From Buddleja alternifolia (taxonomy: Eukaryota > Streptophyta > Magnoliopsida > Lamiales > Scrophulariaceae): 64,000 nucleotides of DNA. The translations under genes and the position numbers were made by a program. The DNA is taken from the NCBI GenBank assembly GCA_019426215.1, contig CM033391.1, positions 7,862,708-7,926,707 of the forward strand, read 5' to 3'. The notes beneath the pieces were generated by a model. The model was not told where the DNA came from and did no database searches. It saw only the letters and a program-made list of their open reading frames with translations. This document shows, piece after piece, positions 1 to 11,011 of the stretch; position 1 is the first letter of the stretch, and every line of letters begins with the position of its first letter.

Positions 1-2420
1 TTACAATGTGACACTTGAAGTAGGGTAACGTAGGGTGAGGTAATATTGAGGGATGTACAAAACAATTCAAGTACATTGCTAAATTAGCACTAATGGTAAA
101 AAGGAAAAGGATCTAATAATTTTTACATGCACTAGGAGTGTGAAGTGGACATTGTCTTTTGTACCGTTTCCCGTTATCTGATGATAGTTTTTGTTTAACA
201 ACGTCAAATGACCCAAATCAGGAAATAAAAAGCAATCCTCTACTTTTTCAAGATGCATGCCATGTTAATTCAGAAGATTACATTGAATAGATTTTCAATA
301 TTTGTACATAATGACATCTTTTCTAATTCGCAATATATTCTGGATGCTAGTGATGTTAAAGAGACCGTCATGCTGTCAACTATTGTATATTAAGAGACTG
401 CCCGTCAGAAAGAGTGCTTCACACCAGATATACTACGGGGACAGCATAAATATAGGCATACTGGGCAACAAACCACATTCAGGTAGTACATGAAAACTCA
501 ACGTGTCAGCTAGTGTCTACGCTAATAATCCAGAATGAGCTACCCTAATAATCCAAAAATGTCTTGTAACACAAGTGTAGTCCTAACCAACCAGATACCA
601 AAACTTTCAAAGTTTTTATTTATTTTCTTTAATCGGTTTCTTCGGTGTATCAGTCTCTTATATTTTTTCTCATCCACATTATCACATCCATTTCTTCTAT
701 CCTCCATCCAAACTCAGTACCTAGTTAGTAGATCCAGAGCAATTTTGACAATGTTTTGTCGCAAATTTTTCATAATGTCAAAGCTGGTATGCCTGTTATA
801 CTAGTAGAAGAGTTTTCTTTTACTTAATAAATAAACAATACTATATAACAATTGATTGCTTGTAAGACAATTTTGCTTGTATGAGTGCATTAGATGCTGA
901 AAATTTTAGTTCCAATCTACGATAAACGAATGAGAAGAAAGATAGGGCAGAGGAACTGGAACTGACATCGGTTCTTAAAATAAGGGGTTGACTATTGAGG
1001 TATGTCACTCAAACCATAACCTGGCGACCCAATAAAGAAAATGACAGATTAATACTGGGGCAGCTTGCAAGATTATTAACGTTAATTTTGCATAGCTAAC
1101 TAAGAATTAGAGAGATCAGCAAGAAAAGCTCATTCATATTATATATGGCACATAAAGCTTTATTTCTTTGTAATCTTGTTTACTTTAAAGCCCAAAGATA
1201 TTTTTGCTTTTGTTCATGCATTCCTTACTTTTTCATGCTAATTGTTCATAGACTAAACAACGTATTTGCCTGATGTCACATTATGCACGGTCATGGATAA
1301 AAGGGTAGAAAATCAGTTCAAAAGGTTCAGACCTATCTTTTATAGAGTGACAATATGTCTCGAATTATAGATGGCTTTTACAATTCTAAAAATTTATAGA
1401 CAGCCTACACAAGTGGCAATAAGAAACGGAATTCTATACTCCCCCTTCCCCTAACCTGAGGTTACCACAAATGCATGTACTATTTCAGATATATGGCATG
1501 AACATCCTCCAGTGATGCATGATATGCATATGTATACAACAAATAACAAATCCTCAACGTGCACTTTCACTTTAACATAAACAAAATTACATATTGTTTA
1601 CTCATATTATAGTTCATTAATAAAATTATATTAATTGATAATCGTTTCATTGTCAAACAGTGTATAACTAGTCCAGTCCGGGACAAATATATAATCTCAT
1701 AGAAAAGGTTGGCCCTGACAACAAACATTGTGCAATTTTATATCCACTCCCACTAAAAAGTAGATTTTTCCAGTGAACTGATTAACCTCCTCACCTTCAG
1801 CACCCCCCTCATTCCACATAAAAATGTAAAATTAAAAGTGGGGAATTCTGCAGAGCGCCCAGAGATTTGATGCTCACATTTTGGACAGAACCAAGAAATT
1901 TTAGTGCATTGCATGACTCTAATATATCAATGTAATAACTTACTCTCGACTTCTGAATGCTGCATCAAGCAACAGTACTTAAGTTGAGCTCAAAAAGGAT
2001 ATAGGTTGTAATCCAATGTAATTTTCCTAGAATCCAAGATTCGTTTGATTTACCTTCTAAGGCCAAACATAAGTTTATAACCTTCAAATTCCATTAAGAT
2101 GTGCAGGTGAGCTGCTTCAAAGTGCAGTTAATAACTAGGAAAAGCATTGCTCTTTCTTACATGTTTCCCCGTTTTTCTTTTGGTGAAATTAGTACTGTAA
2201 TTTGAGAAACAACCTTAGAAAGTGCTGACAATGTGTATAATACTTGAAACTGCATTCATACTAAAAATTAACAGAATTTAGAAAAACGCAATCCTCCTTT
2301 TCTCTAAACTTTCATCAATAATATGCAATCGCTGACAGACAAATGTTACAAAAAGAAACATACAATTGTAAATTGTTATTTTCACCCAAGTCTAGAATTG
2401 ACCAAATTTTACGTATGTGC
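1..2420. other. AT-rich non-coding stretch
   Basis: No reading frame here has a recognisable domain, and no credible splice-site set was found on either strand. The short frames at 302-493 and 535-804 have no conserved motif. The stretch could hold late introns or the 3' end of the minus-strand gene whose first exons lie at 3577-3817, but I could not identify an exon. Confidence 0.4.
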
Positions 2421-2595
2421 ACTAAATTACCGAAACACTAGGCAAGGGGAAAAACAAATCAGATTTTGAAACTGGACATGCCAGTTGGAACTCCATCCAT
2501 TCCATAAGACTGCAATATTCGGACCACAAAACCGGAATTCCAGAAGAATGCAACATACGCTTTCTTTTCGTGAAACCGGTAAAACATGGTGAACT

Positions 2596-2639
2596 GGTTG
2601 AACCAGTTTGGGGTCATGGAAACCCAAACTGGTTCAACC
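2596..2639. repeat. 17-bp inverted repeat (hairpin)
   Basis: Arms at 2596-2612 and 2623-2639 (ggttgaaccagtttggg and its reverse complement) are perfect and separated by a 10-bp loop. Nearby bases at 2470-2600 carry looser copies of the same aactggtt words. It looks like a small foldback remnant. No target duplication was found. Confidence 0.6.
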
Positions 2640-3576
2640 GGTGGGTTTTATTTTTATAAAAAAGTGCACACCAACTGGGCCGAATCAAAAAATGAGACTT
2701 CCCACACATAATGTGGAGAGTTACTGGTCCACTAGGCAATGTTCAAGTGATGATAGGTTCTTAAGCTAATATAAGTAAAAGAACTAATTAGACTTTGCAT
2801 CCCTGAACTTGCCTCATGTTGCAACCTATGGTCTCGCACATATGCCCTAAATTCCTAAATCATACTCTCCTGAAAAAATGAAGGGGAAAGAGAAGGAATT
2901 ATATAGAGCATTGAAGAAATGTATAAAGCCTTCTATTTAGTAGGAGAACAATCATGCTAATTATATTTTCTTGATTTGTTGAGGATCCTCGATTATAAGT
3001 TTATTCCATTACTTAGTATTCGTAGAGCTTATGTGTAATGAGGCTCGGTGATTGTTCAAGGTACCTTTGATGAATTGAAATTGATATGTATATTATTTCT
3101 CTAGAGTTCTTGGTTTAGTTTTTCCAAAGGAATCTCTTTAATTTTCTTCCACAAAGAATGCTCCCTCTTTGCCGTCATTTCCTTGATTCGAGATTGTGTA
3201 TAATTTTAAGTCCGAGTAACACACATTTTGCTGGAAATGGAATATAGACACGGATCGCCATTAACAATGTTTGGTTACTACTTTTTCTTGACTATGTTAC
3301 ATTTTAGCTTTAAACTTGATTTAGAATGTCAAGTGTGTTTAAGTTTTCGTCAGATTTGGGGATATTTTGAACTCCAACTATGACTGGAATCTCTATATGT
3401 ATTTTTCTTCTTTTAGTTTTTTTGCTTGTTTTAAAATGTGTTTTGAGTAAATTAATTATTGTATTTATGACATAATTATTCATTAACACTGTTTCAATCT
3501 CGAATTAGGGTTTGAGTGTGCTTCATTGAAACGAAAGAATAATCATCGAGGAGAAAATTAACAAAAGCAAAATTAC
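2640..3576. other. non-coding, probably intron of the MISVLAQ gene
   Basis: This is the sequence downstream (minus strand) of the donor site at 3575-3576. It is T-rich and has no clear coding frame. Two possible minus-strand acceptors lie at about 2512 and 2876; each would give only a short tail and a stop, and neither can be confirmed by eye. Confidence 0.35.
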
Positions 3577-3817
3577 CTGAGATTGAGTATCAGAAATGGA
3601 TTTGTAGACACTTTTACGTTGCTCAAATATCACCACTCCAGTTAAAATGCTTCCCAGCGCCGCGCCTAGCAGACGCTCCTGCACATATACGTATATATAT
3701 ACATATAATGTATATATATATCGAATACAATGAGCATCATCAACTACAAAAATTGTACCAAAGCTTCGATTATGACGAATAAACACAGGGAAATACCTGA
3801 GCGAGAACGCTAATCAT
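3577..3817 (-). CDS. small membrane protein gene, first two coding exons (partial)
   Basis: Exon 1 is 3797-3817 and encodes MISVLAQ. It ends in a CAG/GTATTT donor. Exon 2 is 3577-3678 (34 codons), bounded by a CAG acceptor and a CAG/GTAATT donor; it reads ERLLGAALGS ILTGVVIFEQ RKSVYKSISD TQSQ. The two exons join in phase 0. The ATG at 3817 is the first after an in-frame upstream stop. Residues 10-25 form a short Gly/Ala-rich hydrophobic segment followed by basic residues, as in small organelle or ER membrane proteins. The intron contains an AT-repeat hairpin. I do not recognise the family with confidence and cannot place the 3' exons, so length and function are open. The clean splice signals and lack of stops favour a real gene. 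Confidence 0.55.
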
Positions 3818-4779
3818 GGCTCTTTCAGTCGATTGGGAAGAAGAAAACCTGTGTTGGATAAATTTGGAGAGGAGGGTTGATTAATGAATGAATATTTTTT
3901 TCTTTTAGGTAAATGGCACTTCACCCCCTCAACTTTTGCTGTTTTCGCATATATTACCCTAAAATAGCCTATGAGTTAAGATACACGACTACGGAATACG
4001 GATACGGACACGATATTGGCTGACAAAGAGTTTTCCAATTATCTCAAAATAACCTAGGGACAAAGTGCCTGTAACTTACGTATACATTGTAACAAAAAAC
4101 AATGAAATTTGGTGTATGAAGTGGATATAATCTTTTTGTTTCTTCTTTCCGATTTAATCTTAGGGGGAATTCCAGTATGCTACCCTCGGATATATGCATG
4201 GTAACAGTCTGCCCCCTCAAAGTATGAATATGTCCACATTGCTCCCTAATCTTTAATATTTCATGTTCAATCAAAATTTGTATTTTTCGATCCATAACTA
4301 AGATCATGATCCAGAAAGTACACGTGCATTGCACAGATATACTTGTTAAGCCTTTAACAGATTCGACTCATAAAAAAAATACTTAGTAGACAATATTAGA
4401 ATGGAGTTTATAATATGTAGTGATCAATGAATTACTTATTATGCTTTTCAATGAAAGGGACGTGAGACTTCATACTTGCTGTGTAAATAGGAAATAAGAA
4501 ATTTCGCCCCAAGAAATAATCTGTCGTGACCTATGGATTACTTATTATGCTTTTCAATGAAAGGGATGTGAGACTTCATAATTTGCTATGTAAATAGGGA
4601 ATAAGAAATTTCGCCCCAAGAAAGTTGTGGTTTCCCTATATACGATATTTCTCTTACATATGCATTTCTCCTCTGATTGCAGTCCAGATTTATTATAACA
4701 TTATGATGTAGCACACTGATATTACACCAATAAATAGTAGATACTTATCTTTAAGAGAAGCGATAACAAAAATACGAAA

Positions 4780-4987
4780 TTGGAATCGCAAGATAATGGG
4801 CATTCCCATGGGTTTAAGGTTGATGATAAAGCATCTCAGTTGCTAAGATATTGCGTCGTTGCACAGGTTCTAGAGCTTGGAATTGTTGTACATTCAGTAG
4901 TAATAGGGCTACCGATGGGGGATTCGGACAACCCCTGCACAATCAGGCCATTGGTTGCTGCTCTTTGCTTAAAGTTACAAAAGAGTA
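4780..4987 (+). pseudogene. ZIP-family metal transporter fragment, copy A
   Basis: The frame reads SQDNGHSHG, then [35 protein letters not shown] and [10 protein letters not shown]. This matches the end of the His-rich loop and the fourth membrane helix of plant ZIP/IRT zinc-iron transporters, which typically read [19 protein letters not shown], including the helix histidine thought to line the metal path. Homology stops after AALC, where an intact gene would continue FHQ. There is no ATG and no other ZIP exon nearby. It is a captured gene fragment inside the local repeat and cannot encode a transporter. Confidence 0.8.
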
Positions 4988-5130
4988 AGAACTAAGAAGC
5001 TTCAAACGTAGGCTTAACTAATGTCTTCTCAGTACTTTCATAAATCACTTGTGGAACTAATTAATACAATTTACCCTTGTATAATACACGAAAAAAATTA
5101 TAGTAAGCTAGAAGGATTACTATACACTAC

Positions 5131-5748
5131 TAATATACCTAAAATATTATTAGATTTAATAATCGTCGGCTCGTATTCTTTGAAACATATAGAGTCGTAT
5201 ATGTGAAATACTACCTCGAATACAATGAAATGAGACGGGTTTCACACCCGGTCCCTATAACCTTGATATTTGCATTACACTCCAAGATCCGCGTGTTTTG
5301 TAGTTCGGGTAGGGTCGGTTTATGGCCCGACCCGATGGGCATCGAATCTGTACCACCCATCAAATACACGTGTGGGGAATCCGTAGGCAAGGCGTCTTGT
5401 CAATCATTCGCCCTACAGTACCGAATGAAAACTCTATAAATACAGTCATTTATGAAGAAAGGGGGACCGAAAATCTGAGCCATAAATACTACGAATCACT
5501 ACTCGTGGAGCTTAGATAATCGCAGACTCGAGAGTACGAACCTCTTATACAAATACAAGTGATCATCATACTACGAATCATATCAATTCTAACCACTTTA
5601 TATGAACTACGTTTAGACTTGATCCCATACGGGTACGTAAGCAACTCAACATCGTATGAGTGCATTCTATAATATTAATAGCGTGTCGTTTTTGTGTATT
5701 GTTGATCCTATTGACTGGGATAATAGGGGAAAAGTCAGTGCTAGATCA
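5131..5748. mobile_element. 618-bp insertion in repeat unit A, LTR-like
   Basis: Aligning unit A with unit B shows an extra 618 bp here, flanked on both sides by actac (5126-5130 and 5749-5753). Unit B has a single uninterrupted site near 9408-9425. The insert carries a TATA-like tataaata at about 5435 and moderate GC, as in a small solo LTR. Its ends are TA...CA rather than the usual TG...CA, so LTR identity is tentative. The insertion itself is well supported by the empty site. Confidence 0.55.
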
Positions 5749-7206
5749 ACTACAATATAACTAAACAACGGATGATTTTCACATGGTGAATTAGTGATAA
5801 AAATCACACAACCCCAAGTGACCTTGTAATGTGTAGTGCCCAAAAAAATGCTTTCGATCTATTTTCAAAATACACTGATCATTATTTGAAAAGTCAATGA
5901 ATATTGGACCACCATAATGACTTCATGAGTGAGTTTTTCAGTCCCAAAGTAATTTCCTTAATAGTAAATATATGTTTTTGTAGATCTTATGATGGAGAAG
6001 ATATATCAATTATACTTTCAATTGTAGAAAATTACTAAAAACGTCTTAAAATAAAATTTTATATTTAAAAATTAAAGATTTTCTTTTTTCCAGTTCAGGG
6101 TAGCATCCGATCAATTTTTCATTTGGAGAATTATTCTGCATATAAGAGTAATTATTATCTTCAACTAAGTTCCCTTGTTTTATTATGTTGCTTGTTTAAT
6201 GAAACAATTATATTATTACATTAAATACTGAATGAACCATCACCAATGAACAATTTTTTATTACAAACTGAAAATAACGAACTATTATATAAGTTGAGAA
6301 ACAAACCACACACATTTGATAAGATCGAATCCATAATACGTATCTGATGGGATCAAATCCATGACTTTCACTTCAGAAAACCTCAATATTATCAATTGGG
6401 CAAGATATGAGCTTTGTTTTATTAGGTTAAGATTAATCAATTTCTAGAAATCTGATTCTCTATCTATCTAAATCTTTTGGTTTTGATCAACCATAACAAT
6501 AAACCTTAGATATATGTCCATTCCTCAAAATTACAAATCTACACAAACACTCTAACGATTAAATCAACCATAATAATAGTGCTTTGGAAGTGTGACGTTA
6601 GGCTGAGTTTTATCCTTAATGAGAACAGGACGAAAATTCCACGAGGTAGAGATCACACGTATTTTTGGAGGTTTCACCTAAAAAAAAATACTTATTAGAA
6701 TGGAGTTGACAATCAGTCGTGACAAATGAATTACTTATTATGCTCTCCAATGAAAAGTATATGAGACTTCATAATTTGCTTTGTAAATAGAGAATATGAT
6801 ATTTCACCCTAGAAAATTATGGTTTCCCTACATGCGATATTTCTCCTTCGTATGCATTTCTCTTGTGACTGCAGTCCCCATTTCTTATAACATTATGATG
6901 TAACATCAATAAATAATAGACACTTATCTTTAATACCTAAAAATAAAATAATAAATTGTAATTTTAAGATAAGTGTCTAATGTCTTCTTAGTACTTACAC
7001 AATCACTTGTGGAACTAAAAAACAATTTACCCTTCAATAACACACGAAAAACTCTATATTAAAGTTGGAGCATTGCTATACACTACAATATCACTAAAGA
7101 ACGAATGATTTTCACATGGTGAATTAGTGAAAAAAATCACACAACCCCAAGTGACTTTGTAATGTGTAGTACACCGAAAATTGCTTTTGATCCATCATAG
7201 AATTAT

Positions 7207-7807
7207 GGAGAAATTACTAAAAAAAACCCCGAAAATAATTTGTCTTATCCAAAAAATTCATGAAAATATTTTTCGATTTGAAAAACTCATTCTACAAACT
7301 TTTCATTCCAAAACCCCCAAAAGTGAGTATTAACAACTTTTTCGACTAAACTACCCTTAATTTATTAAGTTAATACTTGATCAATTATTTTTTCTTATTG
7401 AAATTGTTTTTTTTTAATTCTTACAAATTGATGAATCATTAAATACGAATCTTATTTTGTAATATTAGTTTTTTAAATATTTGTATATAATTTATTTTGA
7501 TTTTAATATGATAATTATCTATAAATACATGTTTTAAATTTTTTAAAAAGATTAAAAAATCTGAAAATTTTAATCATAATTAGTACCAATTATCAATATT
7601 TAAATAAATAAAGTTCATTGCAAAACTACAATTGATTGATTTTTAATATAGAAGGCTAAGGGCAATTAAAGTCCATAATTTGTTAACCCTAAATATTGAG
7701 GTTTCTGAAATGAAAAGTTGATGGAGTGGGTTTTTTGGATTGACAAATATTATTATGAATTTTTTGGATATAAAAGTTTATTTTAAGAGTTTTTTAGTAA
7801 TTTTTCC
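7207..7807. mobile_element. 601-bp Mutator-type MITE in the middle repeat unit
   Basis: The ends are inverted repeats: ggagaaattactaaaaaa at the left matches the reverse complement of ttttttagtaatttttcc at the right, and similarity continues inward for about 60 bp (ccaaaaaattcat). A perfect 9-bp duplication, tagaattat, flanks it (7198-7206 and 7808-7816). Repeat unit B at about 9520-9535 gives the intact empty site. A 9-bp duplication and TIRs point to the Mutator superfamily. It has no coding capacity. Confidence 0.85.
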
Positions 7808-9073
7808 TAGAATTATTCAAAATACACTTATCACTATTTAAAAAGTCAATGAATATTGGACCACCATCCTGACTTAATGAGTGAGTTTTTGAGTCCCAAA
7901 GTAATTTCCTTAATGGCAAATATTATATTCTATAGATCTTATGAAGAAGAGGATATATCAACTAAACTTTCAATTGTAGAAAATTACTAAAAACGTCTTA
8001 AAATATTTTTTTATATTTAAAAATTAAAGCAGTTCAAGATATGCATCCCATCAATTTTTCATTCAGATAATAATTCTACATATAAGACTAGTTATTATCT
8101 TCATTTAAGTTCCCTTGTTTTATTATATTATTTTTTTAATAAAACAGTTATATCATTACATCATATACCGAATTAATCATTACCAATCAACAATTTTTTA
8201 TTACAAGCTAATAATAATAAATTACTATATAAGTAGGAAAATAACTCACACACATTTAATAGGATCGATTCCATGACATACATCTGATAGGATCGAATCA
8301 AATCCATAACCTATACGTCAAAATGTTACAAATAAGACAAGAAATCATTGACATTGCTACAAAAAAAGAGCAATGAAATTTGGTGCATGAAGTGCGTCCT
8401 CTTCTTGTTTTTCCTTTTCGTTTTAATTCCAGGGGGAATTCCACTATGCCACCCTCGGTCCTCGGATATATGCATGGTAACATCCTGCCCCCTCAAGTAT
8501 GAAAATGTCCACATTTGCTCCCTAACCTTTGTTAGTTGATTTTATAATATTTCATATTCAATCAAAATTTGTATTTTTCGACCCATAACTAAGATCATGA
8601 TTCAGAAATTACACGTGCATTGCACAGATATATTTGTTAAGCCCTTTAACAGATTTGTCTTTTAAAAAAAATACTTATTAGACAATATTAAAATGGAGTT
8701 TATAATCAGTCATCACCAATAGATTACTTATTAAGTTATTATGCTTTCCAATGAAAGGAATGTGAGACTTCATAACTTGTTGTGTAAATATGGAATAAGA
8801 AATTTCGCCCCATGAACTAATCTATCGTGACTAATGGATTACTTATAATGTTTTTCAATGAAAAGGATGTGAGACTTCATAATTTGCTGTGTAAATAGGG
8901 AATAAGAAATTTCACCCCAAAAAAGTTGTGGTTTCCTAATATTTCTCCTACATATGCATTTCTCCTGTGATTGCAGTTCGGCTTTATTATAATATTATGA
9001 TGTAACACATTGATGTTACACCAATAAATAGTAGATACTTATTTTTAAGAGAAGCGATAACAAAAATACGAAA

Positions 9074-9281
9074 TTGGAATCGCAAGATAATGGGCATTCC
9101 CATGGGTTTAAGGTTGATGATGAAGCATCTCAGTTGCTAAGATATTGCGTCGTTGCACAGGTTCTAGAGCTTGGAATTGTTGTACATTCAGTAGTAATAG
9201 GGCTACCGATGGGGGATTCGGACAACCCCTGCACAATCAGGCCATTGGTTGCTGCTCTTTGCTTAAAGTTACAAAAGAGTA
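9074..9281 (+). pseudogene. ZIP-family metal transporter fragment, copy B
   Basis: This is the second copy of the ZIP fragment. It differs from copy A by a single base over about 206 bp (Lys to Glu in KVDDK/KVDDE). Downstream it reads [15 protein letters not shown] and stops, where copy A has a small insertion and stops earlier. It has the same [13 protein letters not shown] helix and the same loss of all other ZIP exons. It is a gene fragment, not a working transporter. Confidence 0.8.
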
Positions 9282-10220
9282 TGAAGCTTCAAACGTGGGC
9301 TTAACTAATGTCTTCTCAGTACTTACATAAATCACTTGTGGAACTAAAAATACAATTTACCCTTCTATAATACATGAAAAAATCTATATCAAACTTGGAG
9401 CACTACTATACACTACAATATCACAAAAAACGGAAGATTTCCACATGGTGAATTAGTGATAAAAATTACACACCCCAAGTGATTTTGTAATGTGTAGTAC
9501 ACCAAAAAATACGTTTGATTCATCATAGAATTATTCAAAATACACTTATCACTATTTAGAAAGTCAATCTTGACTTCATGAGTGAGTTTTTGAGTCCCAA
9601 ACTAATTTCCTTAATGGCAAATATATATTCTATAGATCTTATGAAGAAGAGGATATATCAACCAAACTTTCAATTGTAGAAAATTACTAAAAACGTCTTA
9701 AAATAATTTTTTATATTTAAAAATTAAAAGAGTTCAGGATATGCATCCCATCAATTTTTCATTTAGAATATAATTCTGCATAAAAAAAAGACTAATTGTT
9801 GTCTTCAATTAAGTTCCCTTGTTTTATTATGTCAATTTTTTAATGAAACTGTTATGTCATTACATCATATACCGAATTAATCATCCCCAATCAACAATTT
9901 TTTATTACAAGCTGATAATAATAAACTACTATAAAAGTAAGAAAATTACTCACACACATCTGATAGGATCAATTCCATGACATATATTTGGTAGGGTCGA
10001 ATCAAATCCATAGCCTCTAAGTCATAACGTTACAATTAAGACAAGAAATCATTGACATTGTTTTATTAGGTTAAGATTAATCAATTTGTAGAAATACTCT
10101 TCTCTATCTATCTAAATATTTTGGTCTTGATCAACCATAATAATAAACCTTAGACATATGTCCATTCCTCAAAATTACAAATCTACCTAAACACTCTAAC
10201 AATTAAATTAAGATAAATTA

Positions 10221-10802
10221 GGGCCCAATTTGATGGACGTCTATTTTCAATTTCTCATTTTTCAAAGATAAAGTAAGAGAAATTATTCTTAAGAAAATAG
10301 AGATATGAAAGAGAAAGTGTGTTTGGATGAGTTTTTTTGATAGAAAAAAGTGTGATGTGATATGTTTTTTTTGTAAGAAAAAATCTTTTTTTGTGAGAAA
10401 TTGGTATAGATGAGTTTTGTTTTTGTAAGAATATTTAACATATTTAAGCTAAATTCATCGATTAAGACATCAAAAAATATGCAAAGTGGATCTTATTTCG
10501 TAGCTTGCATCATTTCAAATAAAGATATGTAATTATTTTGATGATTATATCAAGATATTGGCGGATAAAGTACTTTTAATTATTGGTTGAACTGTCTAAT
10601 CATGAATAGTAAAATTCTGACTTTGGAGAAAAATTTGAGAGAAATGTCTATTTTTCAAAGAAATCTGAGATTTTTTTCTGAAAAATTGTGTGTAGTATTT
10701 TTTTGGGATATTTTTGAGAAATGTCAAACATATGCATTTTTGATGAAAAAAATCTCTAAAGAATCAAAAAATAGGAAACAGCATCCCATCCAAATCGGGG
10801 CC
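10221..10802. mobile_element. Tourist-like (PIF/Harbinger-type) MITE, copy 1
   Basis: A 582-bp AT-rich element with ends gggcccaatttgatgg and the reverse complement of ccatccaaatcggggcc. It is flanked by tta on both sides (10218-10220 and 10803-10805), the usual target of PIF/Harbinger MITEs. Internal sequence such as gtgtttggatgagtt and atcatgaatagtaaa is shared with the element beginning at 27661. It lies about 210 bp upstream of the disulfide isomerase start codon, so it probably borders that promoter. Confidence 0.75.
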
Positions 10803-10890
10803 TTAATTATTATTATTCTTTTTTGGTCAATGCTATTGTTGAATTTTTAACATTAAGATAAGAATCTAGATCTTGAAAGTTTGAAATACG

Positions 10891-10896
10891 GACGTC
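10891..10896. promoter_or_regulatory. GACGTC palindrome upstream of the PDI gene
   Basis: A gacgtc palindrome lies about 115 bp before the PDI start codon. ACGT-core elements are bound by plant bZIP factors, and PDI genes are commonly induced in the unfolded-protein response by bZIP28/bZIP60. The match is short, so a regulatory role is only a suggestion. Confidence 0.25.
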
Positions 10897-11011
10897 CAAA
10901 ACGACGCAGTTTGAAGTGTACCACTACCACCCAGCAGCACACCCCACCCATAAAACTCGCCACAGTCACCGTCAGATCTCAATCAGTCAAACACAGCTAC
11001 GATCCTCGTCA

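Larger units (their letters stand above)
4085..10215. repeat. three-copy diverged tandem repeat, about 1.7-2.5 kb per unit
   Basis: Unit A (about 4085-6560), a middle unit (about 6680-8345) and unit B (about 8346-10215) share long collinear stretches. Examples are the segment beginning gggggaattcca at 4163 and 8431, the acttcataatttgct segment at 4574, 6768 and 8874, and the cttcaagtt/tttttattaca segment near 6130, 8100 and 9800. The middle unit lacks the ZIP fragment and both ends. Each unit has its own insertion: a 618-bp element in A and a 601-bp MITE in the middle unit. By eye, flanking identity between units is roughly 85-92%. The superfamily is unknown; the unit may be a non-autonomous transposon that duplicated locally. 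Confidence 0.7.

Noticed and set aside
2427..2627. 66-codon minus-strand frame as an exon of the MISVLAQ gene
   Set aside because: The peptide is unlike a membrane-protein tail, and part of it comes from a hairpin repeat.
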